A stretch of DNA of 64,000 bases from an uncultured Lachnospiraceae bacterium (GTDB lineage Bacteria; Bacillota; Clostridia; Lachnospirales; Lachnospiraceae): the NCBI GenBank assembly GCA_900539175.1, contig UQAW01000005.1, positions 21,808-85,807 on the forward strand. Direction: 5' to 3'. This document shows positions 63,145-64,000 of the stretch, in pieces. A program made the position numbers and the translations under genes. The notes beneath the pieces are model-generated. The model had not been told where the DNA came from and did no database searches. It saw only the letters and a program-made list of their open reading frames with translations. Numbering within the stretch: the first letter of the stretch is position 1; every line of letters begins with the position of its first letter.

Positions 63145-63738
63145 TCAATATCTACTCATTTTATTTTTATTCATCACAAATCCCAGTCCGGCCCCAACCA
63201 TTCCTCCAAGGATATGGGTAAGATTGGAGATGTTATTCCGGACGAACAAACCATCATAAAACTGCTGCCCGATATAGATAACCGCAACGAGGATAAACGT
63301 AAGCGGAATCGTTCCTTCCTTAATACTGGTGAAGGAGGATAACAGAATCAGAGCAAACACCACTCCGCTGGCTCCCAACAACATAGTTCTCGGAAAGAAT
63401 ACATAATGAACAATTCCCGTTGCCAATGCCGTTGCCAGTATTACAAACAGCATGTTGGAAGAACCATATTTTTCTTCCAACAACGGACCGACAATCAGAA
63501 TCAACATCATATTTCCGATAAAATGATCCCAGTTTGCATGTCCGATCACGTGCCCGAAAAATCTCAGATACGTCAGCGGCTGCAGCAGCGAAGAACGATA
63601 CACACTGAAAATCAGACGATTCGCAGCGCCCTGTGTAATCTGATTCAAAACCAATGCGGCAAAACAAACGATCGCAAACCCCAATATTACAGGGGAATTA
63701 AATGATATTTTCAGCTTAGACGACCCATTTTTCAACAT
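63145..63738 (-). CDS. Rhomboid-family intramembrane serine protease
   Basis: 197 residues, six helices. GASGVVFAL holds the catalytic Ser (about 124), LTHILGGMVGAGLGF the catalytic His (about 175), and HANWDHFIGNMM the oxyanion residues. Small bacterial type. It starts the Ter-like minus-strand operon, 18 bases before the YceG-like gene. Confidence 0.88.
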   Translation of the reverse strand: MLKNGSSKLKISFNSPVILGFAIVCFAALVLNQITQGAANRLIFSVYRSSLLQPLTYLRFFGHVIGHANWDHFIGNMMLILIVGPLLEEKYGSSNMLFVILATALATGIVHYVFFPRTMLLGASGVVFALILLSSFTSIKEGTIPLTFILVAVIYIGQQFYDGLFVRNNISNLTHILGGMVGAGLGFVMNKNKMSRY

Positions 63739-63770
63739 ACTTGATCCTTTCTCAAACTACCTATATTCTA

Positions 63771-63832
63771 AAACGGATATGTCTGCTGACACAGACACCA
63801 CCCTGCATAAAAGTCGATTGCTCTACTGTCGG
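63771..63832. repeat. Dispersed repeat R2, copy 5
   Basis: AAAACGGATATGTCTGCTGACACAGACACCACCCTGCATAAAAGTCGATTGCTC; best match to the copy at 16628-16700. Confidence 0.65.
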
Positions 63833-63950
63833 AAACTTTCTCAATAATATTACAAGTATATCACCTATTTACTTTCTATACAAGCAAATTCCTTTATTTG
63901 TCAGCAATCTGTAATAACTTTCTTAATCTTTTGCCTTTGCACGAACTAGA

Positions 63951-64000
63951 GCGTGTTTGAAAATTGCTTTCCGCAAGATGTATTCCACAATTTGTGGGAT
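63951..64000. repeat. Dispersed repeat R2, copy 6 (runs off the edge)
   Basis: GAGCGTGTTTGAAAATTGCTTTCCGCAA then TTCCACAATTTGTGGGAT, like the block at 693-720. The 262-bp tail of the window has no gene. Confidence 0.6.

Overview
The window looks like a chromosome segment of a low-GC, spore-forming Gram-positive anaerobe, most likely a Lachnospiraceae-type Clostridia. The evidence is a SpoVT sporulation regulator, a Feo iron-uptake locus with flavodoxin and DUF3793, a pth-mfd-prsA order, a Trp-type T-box leader and a TerD/TelA cluster. Almost every gene is on the minus strand; the exceptions are a TetR regulator and a CPBP protease near 48-49 kb. No rRNA, tRNA, CRISPR array or intact insertion sequence was recognised.

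Layout. 1-6 kb: the 5' end of a YesM-like sensor kinase, spoVT, then an AT-rich accessory patch with an AbiE toxin-antitoxin pair and an Imm26-like protein beside a membrane protein. 6-15 kb: a FUSC-like membrane domain fused to a degenerate HAD domain, a VanY-type peptidase, nicotinate phosphoribosyltransferase, a 1227-residue multicopper oxidase with a DUF2935 hemerythrin-like partner, and a 195-bp palindrome. 15-20 kb: an iron locus (feoA, feoA, feoB, a small Cys-rich protein, then DUF3793, flavodoxin and DUF2325) with the same GGTTAG-N6-CTAACC operator upstream of both halves. 20-31 kb: housekeeping genes (lgt, homocysteine methyltransferase, prsA, mfd, pth), two CobW-type metal GTPases, a HAD phosphatase and a phosphoribosyltransferase. 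31-34 kb: a tryptophan-type ABC transporter behind a T-box. 34-40 kb: an alpha-glucoside operon (binding protein, two permeases, GH65 phosphorylase, beta-phosphoglucomutase).

40.6-55 kb is an AT-rich accessory island. It holds an AbiH remnant, a DUF1016 nuclease carrying a duplicated palindrome, a candidate conflict or defence operon (WYL regulator, large sensor-like protein, Ycf46-like AAA+ ATPase, nuclease/glycine-zipper effector candidate, coiled-coil protein), a TetR-CPBP pair, a HAD phosphatase, and an AbiL/RloAB-like pair with an extra zinc-ribbon gene. 55-64 kb is a Ter stress cluster: calcium-type P-ATPase, three TerD paralogues, TelA, a YceG-like protein and a rhomboid protease.

Two families of short dispersed non-coding repeats (called R1 and R2 here) sit in many intergenic gaps. 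Several long ORFs only appear to extend upstream because these repeats stay open in frame, so starts were moved to the nearest ribosome-binding site. The candidate for a new system is the WYL-to-effector operon at 41.9-47.7 kb. All functions are read from sequence motifs, without database searches.
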